A stretch of 64,000 nt of DNA from contig NZ_KQ948462.1 of NCBI RefSeq assembly GCF_001514115.1, positions 249,224 through 313,223 of the forward strand, read 5' to 3'. Numbering within the stretch: position 1 is the stretch's first letter; each line of letters starts with the position of its first letter. The stretch comes from Streptomyces olivochromogenes. GTDB lineage: Bacteria; Actinomycetota; Actinomycetes; Streptomycetales; Streptomycetaceae. Position numbers and translations under genes: made by a program. The notes beneath the pieces are model-generated. The model ran no database searches. It was not told the DNA's origin and saw only the letters and a program-made list of their open reading frames with translations. Of the stretch, positions 16,611 to 25,337 are shown piece after piece.

Positions 16611-17714
16611 TCAGGACGTGGTGCCGCCCGTCGCGGGTGACTTCTTGGCCGACTCGGGGACCGTCTCGTCCTCGCGCAGGGCCTTCCAGAGTCGGCCGGC
16701 CTGCGGCTGCGCGGCGACGACCCGGTTGGGGTCCTGGGTGTCGTACCGGACGGGCAGCATGATCGTTTCCATGCTGCCGGGGTCGATGGCCTTGAGGCTG
16801 CCCCCGTACTTGGCGAGCTTGGTGAGGGAGCCCAGGCCGGAGTCGGTGGTCAGCGCCTTGGTGGCGGAGCTGGCGATGTCGTACAGCTTCGCCGGGCTGC
16901 CCAGTACGTCCTGGCGCTTGACCTCAGCGAGCACGGCGAGCATGAACTTCTGCTGGAGACCGATGCGGCCGAGGTCGCTGCCGTCGCCGTAGCCGTAACG
17001 GGTGCGGACGAGCCTGAGGGAGTCGGTCCCGTCGAGGTGGTGGGAGCCCGCGGTCAGGTCGAGGCCGGTCTTGGAGTCCTTGATCGCCTCGTCGAGCTTG
17101 ATCGTCACTCCGCCGAGGGCGTCCACGAGGTCCTTGAACCCGGCGAAGTCGATCTCCATGTAGTGGTCCATGCGGATGCCCGAGATCGACTCGACGGTCT
17201 TCACCACGCAGGTCGGACCGCCCAGTGAGTAGACGGAGTTGAACATCACGCGCTTCGCCGCGGGCAGTTGTCTGCCGGAAGCGGTGGTGCAGGCGGGGCG
17301 GCTGACGAGCGTGTCGCGGGGGATGCTCACCGCGGTCGCGCGCGTGCGCCCCTCGGGTATGTGCACCACCAGCGCGGTGTCGGAGCGCGCGCCGCTCACG
17401 TTCCCGGTGTTGAGGGCGGCGTTGGCGCCGGACCGGGAGTCCGAGCCGAGCACCAGCAGATTCTGGCCACTGGTCGGCACCTTCTCGGGGCGGTCGTCCC
17501 CGAGAACCTTGTCGATGTCGACGTCGGAGAGGTTCGAGTCGAGGCTCTCGTACATCCACCAGACCGTTCCGCCCGCCCCGAGCAGGACGACGGCCAGGCC
17601 CAGGGCGATCCAGCGCCACACCCGGCGGCGCCGCGGCGGCTTGCCGTCGCGCTTCGACGGCGCGCGCCTGGATCTACGGGGGCCCGACTCCGTCTCCGTC
17701 AGGGCGTGCGTCAT
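16611..17714 (-). CDS. LytR-CpsA-Psr (LCP) family transferase
   Basis: Membrane-anchored enzyme of 367 residues. A basic cytosolic N-terminus of about 33 residues is followed by one membrane segment (WIALGLAVVLLGAGGTVWW), then an LCP domain from about 85. LCP landmarks are LLVLGSDSRSG, the R/D-rich SIPRDTLV, and LRLVRTRYGYGDGSDLGR near 235. LCP enzymes attach polyprenyl-linked glycopolymers (teichoic acid, capsule, arabinogalactan) to peptidoglycan (established). Its place beside three Stealth-type genes suggests that it anchors their product; that is inference. A TATAGT box on the minus strand lies at 17824-17829. Confidence 0.87.
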   Translation of the reverse strand: MTHALTETESGPRRSRRAPSKRDGKPPRRRRVWRWIALGLAVVLLGAGGTVWWMYESLDSNLSDVDIDKVLGDDRPEKVPTSGQNLLVLGSDSRSGANAALNTGNVSGARSDTALVVHIPEGRTRATAVSIPRDTLVSRPACTTASGRQLPAAKRVMFNSVYSLGGPTCVVKTVESISGIRMDHYMEIDFAGFKDLVDALGGVTIKLDEAIKDSKTGLDLTAGSHHLDGTDSLRLVRTRYGYGDGSDLGRIGLQQKFMLAVLAEVKRQDVLGSPAKLYDIASSATKALTTDSGLGSLTKLAKYGGSLKAIDPGSMETIMLPVRYDTQDPNRVVAAQPQAGRLWKALREDETVPESAKKSPATGGTTS

Positions 17715-18160
17715 TCCGCGGTGTCCTCTCGCTGCCGGCTCGCTGCCGAAAATCGAACGGGGGAGGGCACGAGTGGGGGGAGAGGCCGAGCCCGAGGCGG
17801 CTCACGTGCCGCGATGTGGCAGAACTATAGACCGACTTTCGAACAAACTCGGCGGCGGCCGGTTCATGAGGGCGTTACCGGAGGTTCACCCCAGCTGTGG
17901 ACAGCTGTGTGTTTTCTGTCATTTGTAATCACTGTTGACAGTTGATGATTCACCTAGTGATGATGTGCCAGACCTGTGAAGGTTAAATCTTTGGTGTGAA
18001 TGAACCGTCGATGTTGACGGTGTGGACGCGGTCGCGGATTCGAGCCGGGGGGCACGAGGGCAGGCGACCGTAAGTGTGCTCGCCGTCGGTTTCCGGCCAG
18101 GCGAGGAATGAGGAGGGTGGCTGTGCCGCTGCATGCGTCTGCCCATGAGGGGCAGCGGGT
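17715..18160. promoter_or_regulatory. Divergent promoter region, LCP gene and Stealth operon
   Basis: 446 bp without a convincing gene. Leftward: TATAGT (complement of 17824-17829) is a good -10 box for the LCP gene. Rightward: TTGACA at 17935-17940 with TAGTGA at 17955-17960, spaced 14 bp (short). CAGCTGT occurs twice at about 17893-17909. The region from 17880 to 18000 is noticeably AT-richer than its surroundings, as expected for a promoter. Confidence 0.45.
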
Positions 18161-19855
18161 GTGACGACCGTTTCCGACCCCGCCGTCCATCGGGCGGTGG
18201 GTGACTCCGGCGGTGCCTCGGGGGCTCGCACCGGTGCCGCCGAGCAGGCCTCTGCCCGGCCGGGGCACTCCGCGCCCGACCCCGAACGGGGCGACGTCTA
18301 CGTCGAGTCCGGCCTGACCCCGCTCTCCGCCCGCGAGGCGAACCGCAGCGCCCTCACCGCACTGCTCGCCACGGTCGGCGTCGGGTACTTCGCGGTGCGC
18401 GGCACCTCGGACCACGGCACCGTCGTCGCCGTCGCCGAGGAGGACCGCGAGCGGGTGCTCGGTGTGCTGTTCCGGGGTCTGAGCCAGTACCCGGGACACC
18501 TGAGCGTCACCGATCCCGACCGGCCCCGCCAGGCCGGCCCGGTCTCCTCGCGCGACCCGAAGGCCTGGCGTGAGGTCGCCACCGCGCGCGTCCTCCAGGT
18601 CAGCTGGTCGCGCACCGATCCCGGCCGCCATCTGCTGCTCGGCCACGAGTACGGCTGTGCGATCGAGTTCTGGCAGCGTCAGGGCACCCACCTCGTGGCG
18701 CCCCGCGCCAACCGCGTCACCTGGGCCGTCGCCGCCGACGGCGTGAACGTCCTGGGCGCCGCCCGGCTGTTCAGCCGGTTCGTGTCGGACTGGACCGAGC
18801 GCCGCCTCGCGCCCGCGCTCGCCACCCGGCCCGAGTTCCTGGTGAACTGCGCCGACGACATCGCCTTCCCCGTCGACGCCGTCTACACCTGGGTGGACGG
18901 CAACGATCCCGCCTGGAAGCAGCGCAAGGCGCAGGCGAAGGGTGAGGTCTACCACGCCGAGTCGGCGAGCGACGCGCGTTTCATCAGCCGTGACGAGCTG
19001 CGCTACTCGGTGCGCTCGCTGCACCTGTTCGCGCCCTGGATCCGCAACGTGTACATCGTCACCGACGACCAGGTCCCGGACTGGCTGCGCGAGGACCTGC
19101 CGGGTCTGCGCATCGCCTCCCATTGCGAGATCTTCCGCAACCCCGCGGACCTGCCGACCTTCAACTCGCACTCGATCGAGAGCCAGCTCCACCACATCGA
19201 GGGGCTCGCCGAGCACTTCCTGTACTTCAACGACGACATGTTCATGGGCCGCCCGGTGGCGCCGCACTCCTTCTTCACCCCGAGCGGCACCGCGCGCTAC
19301 TTCCCCTCCCGCAACCGCATCCCGCAGGGGCCGGTCGTCGCGACCGACACCCCGGTCGACGCGGCGTGCAAGAACAACCGCGCGCTATTGAAGAAACGTT
19401 TTGGCAGAGTGATCACCCAGCCCATGGAACACATCCCGTACGCCCTGCGCCGCAGCGCGATGGACGAGGCCGAACGGGACTTCCCCGAGGCCTGGGCGCG
19501 GACCTCCGCGAGCCGCTTCCGGGCCATGACGGACCTCTCACCGACCTCGTCCTTCGCGCTCTACTACGCGGCGCTCACCGGACGGGGCCAGCCGGGCTCC
19601 ATGCCCTTCACCTATCTGCAACTGGCCGTGCCCGACCTGGCCGACCGGCTGCAACGGCTGCTGGACGGCAGGGACCAGGACACCTTCTGTCTCAACGACG
19701 CCTTCTCCACACCCGAGGACATCGAGGCCCAGCAGGAACTGCTGGACGGATTCCTCAACGCCTACTTCCCCACCCCCAGTCCCCACGAGATCGGCCCGCA
19801 CGAGGCGGGCCCCGACCCACTCGACCCAGACCCCTCCGGTCCCCACGAGCGATGA
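18161..19855 (+). CDS. Stealth-family sugar-phosphate transferase, copy 1
   Basis: A 564-residue enzyme of the Stealth family, which transfers hexose-1-phosphate units to build phosphodiester-linked glycans. All conserved regions are intact: CR1 FPVDAVYTWVDGNDPAW at about 242, CR2 RFISRDELRYSVRSLHLFAP with VYIVTDDQVPDW at about 273-310, CR3 NSHSIESQLHHIEGL to YFNDDMFMG at about 338-364, and a C-terminal CR4 region. The first 200 residues form a domain (ANRSALTALLATVGVGYFAV) shared with copies 2 and 3. GTG 18161 has GAGGGG 8 nt upstream. It heads an operon of five closely packed genes. Confidence 0.85.
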   Translation: MTTVSDPAVHRAVGDSGGASGARTGAAEQASARPGHSAPDPERGDVYVESGLTPLSAREANRSALTALLATVGVGYFAVRGTSDHGTVVAVAEEDRERVLGVLFRGLSQYPGHLSVTDPDRPRQAGPVSSRDPKAWREVATARVLQVSWSRTDPGRHLLLGHEYGCAIEFWQRQGTHLVAPRANRVTWAVAADGVNVLGAARLFSRFVSDWTERRLAPALATRPEFLVNCADDIAFPVDAVYTWVDGNDPAWKQRKAQAKGEVYHAESASDARFISRDELRYSVRSLHLFAPWIRNVYIVTDDQVPDWLREDLPGLRIASHCEIFRNPADLPTFNSHSIESQLHHIEGLAEHFLYFNDDMFMGRPVAPHSFFTPSGTARYFPSRNRIPQGPVVATDTPVDAACKNNRALLKKRFGRVITQPMEHIPYALRRSAMDEAERDFPEAWARTSASRFRAMTDLSPTSSFALYYAALTGRGQPGSMPFTYLQLAVPDLADRLQRLLDGRDQDTFCLNDAFSTPEDIEAQQELLDGFLNAYFPTPSPHEIGPHEAGPDPLDPDPSGPHER

Positions 19856-19870
19856 AACGGAGTTCATGAC

Positions 19871-21484
19871 GTGTCCGACCCGACGTCGATGAGCTCCGCG
19901 GCCCACGTCTACAAGCGACTCGTTCCCCAGCCGCTGCGCTCCGCCGCGGCCGGCACCGTCCCCCTGCGGGTCCGCCGCAAGGTCAAGCGCGGGCTCGCCC
20001 GGACCCTCGGCCGCCGCGAGGCACGGCTGCACCGCCGCGCCCTGCGCCGGGTGCGCAAGGCGGAGTTCGGGCACTCCGAGCGCCGGATCACCGCCCCCGA
20101 CGGGCGGGTGGGCCACATCCACACCGGCCTGACGATCGACCTCGCCCGCCGTCTCGACCACGACCTGGTCACCTTCGCGCTGGACGCCGCCGACATCCCG
20201 TGGTTCGCGGTGCCCGCGCTCGACGACCGCCGGATCTGCCTGGCCGTGGAGCAGCGGGACAAGGGCGCCGTACGCCGTGCCCTGCGCGCGCTGATGGAGG
20301 AGCACACCGGATACGTCGTGTCGGTGTCCCCCGCGAAGAGCGACACCGAGACCGTCCCGGCCAGCCATCTGAAGGCCTGGAAGCACTTCGGCAAAGCCAA
20401 GGTGATCCGCCTGACCTGGCTGCGCACCGAGCCCACCGAGAACCTGTGGGTCGGTGAGGACCAGGGCATCGAGATCGAGTTCTGGACCGTCAACACCGAC
20501 CTGCCCCAGGAACGGCTGGTCGGACCGCGCCCCAACCGGGTCCAGCGCACCGTCCCGAGCGACGCGCTCGGCATCGAGATCGGACTCGACCGGCTCTCCG
20601 GGTACTGCGACATCGACGGCGACATGGACCCGACGATCACGCTCGAGAACTTCGACATCCCCCGGCTGGAAGAGATCACCTTCCCCGTCGACGCCGTCCT
20701 CCTGTGGCAGGACGCCACCCCCTGGGGCGAGGAACTGCTGCGCGCCGCACTGCGCTCGCTGCACCAGTACGCGCCCTGGGTCGACGTCGTCCACGTGCTC
20801 GCCGAGGCGCCGGTGCCGGGCTGGCTGCGCGCCGACGACCGGCTCGACATCGTCCGCGCGGCGCCGGGCGCCGAACGGGCCCTGCACCAACTGCCCGACC
20901 TCGCCGACCACTTCCTGCTGCTGCGCCCCGGTGCCCTGATCGGCCGCCCGGTCCGCCCCTTCGACTACTTCAGCCCGCACGGCGCGACCCGCCCCCGGCG
21001 CGGCCCCTGGAACGCCGAGGAGTCCTTCGCCCCGTGGACCCGCGCCGCCTACACGGCCACCGGCCGCGTCACCGCGCACGGCTACACCGCGGGCCCCCAG
21101 CCCTACCGCCGCGACACCCTCGCCCGGCTCGCGGCGGCCGGCACCACCCCGCCCGAACCCGCCGACGGACAGCGGCTGCCAGCCGTACCCGGCACCCACC
21201 CCATGGACGGGCTCGTCCACCACTTCGGGTACGTCGAAGGTCTCGCCGACCCCTCCGGCGAGGCGTCCGTGCTGCTGCACGCCGCCCTGCCCGGGATCGA
21301 GAACCGTCTGGAGCGACTCCTCGTCCGCCGGGACACCCAGCAGATCCACCTCTTCGGCCTGGGCTCCGAAGAGGCACACCGCCGGGGCGGCACCGACGCC
21401 GTCCACGACTTCCTCCGCCGCTACTTCCCCGTCGCCTCCGCCTTCGAGCACGGGGAACCCGAAGACCCGGACACGCATTCGTGA
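19871..21484 (+). CDS. Degenerate Stealth paralogue, probable pseudoenzyme
   Basis: A 537-residue paralogue of its two neighbours. The shared N-terminal domain and the order of regions are kept, but every catalytic motif is altered. CR1 reads FPVDAVLLWQDATPW where the others have YTWVDGND. In CR3 the Asn-Asp-Asp of FNDD is replaced (HFLLLRPGALIG). The CR2 arginine-rich RDELRYS is replaced by EELLRAALRSLHQYAPW. The frame is intact and codon use is normal, so this is a maintained gene, not a decayed one. It may act as a scaffold or regulator of the active copies. GTG 19871 has GGAG 8 nt upstream; its stop overlaps the next start. Confidence 0.8.
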   Translation: MSDPTSMSSAAHVYKRLVPQPLRSAAAGTVPLRVRRKVKRGLARTLGRREARLHRRALRRVRKAEFGHSERRITAPDGRVGHIHTGLTIDLARRLDHDLVTFALDAADIPWFAVPALDDRRICLAVEQRDKGAVRRALRALMEEHTGYVVSVSPAKSDTETVPASHLKAWKHFGKAKVIRLTWLRTEPTENLWVGEDQGIEIEFWTVNTDLPQERLVGPRPNRVQRTVPSDALGIEIGLDRLSGYCDIDGDMDPTITLENFDIPRLEEITFPVDAVLLWQDATPWGEELLRAALRSLHQYAPWVDVVHVLAEAPVPGWLRADDRLDIVRAAPGAERALHQLPDLADHFLLLRPGALIGRPVRPFDYFSPHGATRPRRGPWNAEESFAPWTRAAYTATGRVTAHGYTAGPQPYRRDTLARLAAAGTTPPEPADGQRLPAVPGTHPMDGLVHHFGYVEGLADPSGEASVLLHAALPGIENRLERLLVRRDTQQIHLFGLGSEEAHRRGGTDAVHDFLRRYFPVASAFEHGEPEDPDTHS

Positions 21485-23244
21485 GCACTGGCAATCCCGA
21501 GGCATCCGCCGCGGTCGGGGTGTACCGCACTCTGGTCCCCACCGGCCTCAGACGCCGGATCGCACGGCGCGTGCCGATGCGGCTGCGCATGGCCCTCAAG
21601 CAGCTGCTGCGCCGTCTGCAGTCCCTCACCCTGGGGGCCAGGTTCTTCCGCGGCCTGCGGGCCCGCCGCCGCTGGCCGCACCTGTTCGGCGAGGGCGAGC
21701 GGCTCGCGGTGCTCCCCGGACGGGGCGCGCAGATCGCCCTCGTACGCCCCACGGTGTCGCCGCTCGGGTTGCGCGAGGCCAACCTCGAACTGGTGGCGAC
21801 CCTGCTGGAGGAGGCGGGCGTCGACTACTTCGCGATCCGCGGCAACTCCGACTTCCGCTCCAGCCTGGCCGTCGCCGAGGCCGACCGCGACCGGGTCCGG
21901 GGAGCCCTGGACCGCTCCGCGCGCACCGGACCCGTCTACGTGAGCGCCTGCCACGGCGACAAGGCGACGGGCCGTACGGCGCTGTGCGGCTCCCGGCGCG
22001 GCCGGCACGTCACCCACGCCTCGCGGGTGCTGCGCGTCGGCATGGTGTGGAGCGACCCGAAGGGTTCCCTCGTCCTCGGCCTGGAGTACGGCTGCGACAT
22101 CGAGTTCTGGCAGCCGAGCGAAGGGCGTCTGATGGCCCCCCGCCCCAACCGGGTCACCGAGGACGTCGCCCCCGACGAGCCCCGGGTCACCATCCCGGTC
22201 AGCCGGCTCACCGGCTTCGCCGCCCTGCACACCCGCCGCACCCGCTCGGTGCGCACCATCCGGCCCTGCGCCGACGCGCTCCCCGAGGACGTGCGCTTCC
22301 CGATCGACGTCGTCTACACCTGGGTGGACGGCAACGACCCCGCCTGGCAGCAGCGGCGCGCCGCGTTCGGACACGGCGGCTATCACACCGAGTCCGCGAA
22401 CGCGGCCCGCTACATCAGCCGCGACGAACTGCGCTACTCGCTGCGCGCGCTGGAGCAGAACGCCCCCTGGGTGCGCCATGTCTACGTGGTGACGGACCGT
22501 CAGCGCCCGGCCTGGCTCAACGACCGCCACCCGCGCGTCACCGTCGTCGACCACTCCGAGATCTTCGACGACCCCAGCGCGCTGCCCACCTTCAACTCGC
22601 ACGCCATCGAGAGCCGGCTGCATCACATCAAGGGCCTGTCCGAGCACTTCCTCTACTTCAACGACGACATGTTCCTGGGCTGCCCCGTCACCCCCCAGGA
22701 CTTCTTCCTCTCCAACGGCATGACCCGTACGTTCTTCTCGCCGTCCCAGGTGCCCCGCTGGGACCTCACCCAGGGCGACCGCCCCGTCGACGCCGCGGGC
22801 AAGAACAACCGGCGCCTCATCCTGGACAACTTCGGCTCGGCCATCGTCCAGAAGCTGCGGCACGCGCCCTACGCCCTGCGACGCAGCGTCCTTCAGGAGA
22901 TCGAGCGCGAGTTCGCCGGCGCCCACCGGCAGACCTCGCTCAGCCGCTTCCGCAGCGCCACCGACATCTCCATCCCGTCCTCGCTCTACCACTACTACGC
23001 CTACTTCACCGGCCGGGCGGTGCCCTCGACCATCGGCTTCGCCTACCTCGACCTGGCGAAACCCGAGATCCAGCGGCGCCTGGGCATCCTGCTGGCCCGC
23101 CGCGACCGGCAGGCGTTCTGCATCAACGACACCCTCTCCGACGGCCAGGACACCGAACGCCAGACAGCCATGCTCAGACGATTCCTCGACGCGTACTACC
23201 CCGTGCCCAGCCCCTTCGAGCGGAAGGAACCCGAGATCCGGTGA
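21481..23244 (+). CDS. Stealth-family sugar-phosphate transferase, copy 2
   Basis: An active-looking Stealth enzyme of 587 residues. CR1 FPIDVVYTWVDGNDPAW is at about 276, CR2 RYISRDELRYSLRALEQNAPW with VYVVTDRQRPAW follows, CR3 NSHAIESRLHHIKGLSEHFL and YFNDDMFLG are intact, and KNNRRLILDNFG lies near 440. The N-terminus is basic (RRRIARRVPMRLRMALKQLL). GTG 21481 overlaps the previous stop by 4 bp; the longer upstream open frame is a shadow of the preceding gene. It overlaps the following glycosyltransferase by 4 bp. Confidence 0.86.
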   Translation: MSTGNPEASAAVGVYRTLVPTGLRRRIARRVPMRLRMALKQLLRRLQSLTLGARFFRGLRARRRWPHLFGEGERLAVLPGRGAQIALVRPTVSPLGLREANLELVATLLEEAGVDYFAIRGNSDFRSSLAVAEADRDRVRGALDRSARTGPVYVSACHGDKATGRTALCGSRRGRHVTHASRVLRVGMVWSDPKGSLVLGLEYGCDIEFWQPSEGRLMAPRPNRVTEDVAPDEPRVTIPVSRLTGFAALHTRRTRSVRTIRPCADALPEDVRFPIDVVYTWVDGNDPAWQQRRAAFGHGGYHTESANAARYISRDELRYSLRALEQNAPWVRHVYVVTDRQRPAWLNDRHPRVTVVDHSEIFDDPSALPTFNSHAIESRLHHIKGLSEHFLYFNDDMFLGCPVTPQDFFLSNGMTRTFFSPSQVPRWDLTQGDRPVDAAGKNNRRLILDNFGSAIVQKLRHAPYALRRSVLQEIEREFAGAHRQTSLSRFRSATDISIPSSLYHYYAYFTGRAVPSTIGFAYLDLAKPEIQRRLGILLARRDRQAFCINDTLSDGQDTERQTAMLRRFLDAYYPVPSPFERKEPEIR

Positions 23245-25337
23245 AGATCTCTTTCCTCATCAACAACATCTACGGCATCGGGGGCACCAACCGCACGGTC
23301 ATCAACCTCGCCGAGGCGCTCGCCGTCCGCCACGACGTGGAGATCGTCTCCGTCTTCCGGCGTTCGACCACCACCAAGTTCGAGATCTCGCCGCGGATCA
23401 CCGTGCGCGCCCTCGTCGACCTGCGCCCCGGCTCCACCGACCGCGGCGCCGCCGGCAGCGACGAACCGAGCGAAGTGGTGCCGCGCCAGGAGGAGTTCTA
23501 CGCGCAGTACAGCAGGTTCACCGACGGGCGCATCATCCGCGACCTGCAGAAGACGGACGCCGACGTCGTCGTCGGCACCCGCCCCAGCCTCAACCTCTTC
23601 GTCGCGGCCCACACCCGCGACGGCGCGCTGCGCGTGGCCCAGGAGCACATGACCCACCTGGCCATCCCGCCCGCCGTACGCGCCGAGATGTCGCGCGTCT
23701 ACCCGCGCCTGGACGCCGTCACCACCGTCACGGAGGCCGACGCCCGGTCGTTCCTGGAGAACACCCCCATCCCCGGCATCCCCGTGGTGGGCATCCCCAA
23801 CAGCGTCCCGCAGCCCGCCGTACCGCCCTCCGACTGCGCGCACAAGGTCGTCGTCAGCGCCGGCCGCATGCACCACATCAAGCGCTACGACCTCCTCATC
23901 CGCGCCTTCGGCATGCTCGCCGAGGAGTTCCCCGACTGGCAGCTGCGCATCTACGGCGACGGCGGTGAGGCGGGCACACTGCGCACCCTGGTACGGGAAC
24001 TGGGCCTCGCCGGCCGCGCCCTGCTGATGGGCGGCTTCTCACCGATCGAGTCCGAGTGGGCCAAGGGGTCGATCGCGGCGGTCACCTCCAGCGCCGAATC
24101 CTTCGGCATGACCCTCGTCGAGGCCATGCGCTGCGGCCTGCCCGTCGTCTCCACCGACTGCCCGGTGGGCCCCCGGGAGATCCTCCGCGACGGCGAGGAC
24201 GGCTTCCTCGTCCCGAACGGCGACGCGGAGGCGATCGCCCAGGGCCTGCGCCGCCTCATGGCCGACGAGACACTCCGCCGCGACATGGGCGCCGCCGCAC
24301 TGCGCAACGCCGCCCGCTACGACCCCGCCGCCGTCGCCGCCCGCTACGTCGACCTCTTCGAGGACGCCGCCCGCCGCCGCGCCGCCGCCGTCCGCGGCTA
24401 CCGCGCACCGGCGGGCCCCAAGGAGGCCGCCACCGCCCAGGTCACCGTGCCCCCGGTCTCCCTCGGCGCGGCCACCGTGGACGTCACCGCGGACGACGCG
24501 GGCTGGCTGCGGTTCGCCGCCGACGGCCCCGGCGAGGGGCGGCAGCGCTGGCAGTTCGTGCTGCGCCACAAACCCTCCGACGACGACCGCCGCCCCGACC
24601 TGCCGCTGCGCACCGTCCGCAGAACCCTCGACAACGGCGGCACCCGCTACACGGCCGCCCTCACCCCGTCCGCCCTCGACGAACTCGGCGACGGACGCTG
24701 GCAGGTGACCATGCGCAGCCCGAAGTCGCCCGCCGTGCACATGAAGGCCGGCCTGCGCGACACCCGGGCGCTCATCGACGCCCGCGCCCGCCTCATGGCC
24801 CGCCCGACGATCCGCTCCGTCGGCTGGAACCTCCCCTACGCCCAACCCAACGGCCGGCTGATGCTGCGCACCGTGCTGCGCCAGGAACACGCCGAGTGCA
24901 CCTCGGTCGAGGTGACCGACACCGGCATCAGCCTTGCGGGCGTCCTGTGCGGGGAGCGCCGGGTCGAGCCGGGCGCCCTCTTCGTGGTCAGCCGCCGGGG
25001 CCGCTACGAGAGGAACCTCACCGTTCCCGTCGAGATCCTGGGCCGTCAGGGGTTCCGTGCCGAGGTCCCCGTCCGGCGGATCGTGGACCTGCGCCTCGCG
25101 CGCTGGGAGGACTGGGACTGGTGGCTCCAGCCGAACCCCGCCGACCGCCGCAAGGTCCGCGTCTGCCACCTCCTCGAGGACTTCCCCGACGTCAAGGGCG
25201 CCTACGCCTATCCGTCCGTCCCGCTCGCGGGCGACGAGCCCTCCCCGTACGCCGTCGTCCACCCGGCACGCCCGGTGTGGGTACGGCCCTACTGCTCCGC
25301 CTCCGGAGCCATGGCCATGAATGTGGTGGACCGATGA
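23241..25337 (+). CDS. GT4-family glycosyltransferase with a C-terminal extension
   Basis: A 698-residue protein. Residues 1-370 are a GT-B fold of family 4: N-terminal NNIYGIGGTNRTVINLAEAL, then VVVSAGRMHHIKRYDLLI, then the donor-site motif SSAESFGMTLVEAMRCGLPV with the E-x7-E pattern. TagE/Poly-glycerol-type transferases have this layout. From about 390 onward comes an extension of about 300 residues, rich in beta-type segments and not recognised by me; it may hold the polymer or bind partners. GTG 23241 overlaps the Stealth gene stop. It probably adds sugar units in the same polymer pathway. Confidence 0.8.
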   Translation: MKISFLINNIYGIGGTNRTVINLAEALAVRHDVEIVSVFRRSTTTKFEISPRITVRALVDLRPGSTDRGAAGSDEPSEVVPRQEEFYAQYSRFTDGRIIRDLQKTDADVVVGTRPSLNLFVAAHTRDGALRVAQEHMTHLAIPPAVRAEMSRVYPRLDAVTTVTEADARSFLENTPIPGIPVVGIPNSVPQPAVPPSDCAHKVVVSAGRMHHIKRYDLLIRAFGMLAEEFPDWQLRIYGDGGEAGTLRTLVRELGLAGRALLMGGFSPIESEWAKGSIAAVTSSAESFGMTLVEAMRCGLPVVSTDCPVGPREILRDGEDGFLVPNGDAEAIAQGLRRLMADETLRRDMGAAALRNAARYDPAAVAARYVDLFEDAARRRAAAVRGYRAPAGPKEAATAQVTVPPVSLGAATVDVTADDAGWLRFAADGPGEGRQRWQFVLRHKPSDDDRRPDLPLRTVRRTLDNGGTRYTAALTPSALDELGDGRWQVTMRSPKSPAVHMKAGLRDTRALIDARARLMARPTIRSVGWNLPYAQPNGRLMLRTVLRQEHAECTSVEVTDTGISLAGVLCGERRVEPGALFVVSRRGRYERNLTVPVEILGRQGFRAEVPVRRIVDLRLARWEDWDWWLQPNPADRRKVRVCHLLEDFPDVKGAYAYPSVPLAGDEPSPYAVVHPARPVWVRPYCSASGAMAMNVVDR

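Noticed and set aside
19871..21484. Calling the middle Stealth gene a decayed pseudogene
   Set aside because: The frame is complete, codon use is normal and it is translationally coupled. Motif loss alone indicates a pseudoenzyme, not a pseudogene.
21984..25337. Alternative frame reading through the Stealth and GT4 genes into one protein of about 1100 residues
   Set aside because: The first part is an out-of-frame reading of the Stealth gene. The true GT4 start is GTG 23241, coupled to the previous stop.
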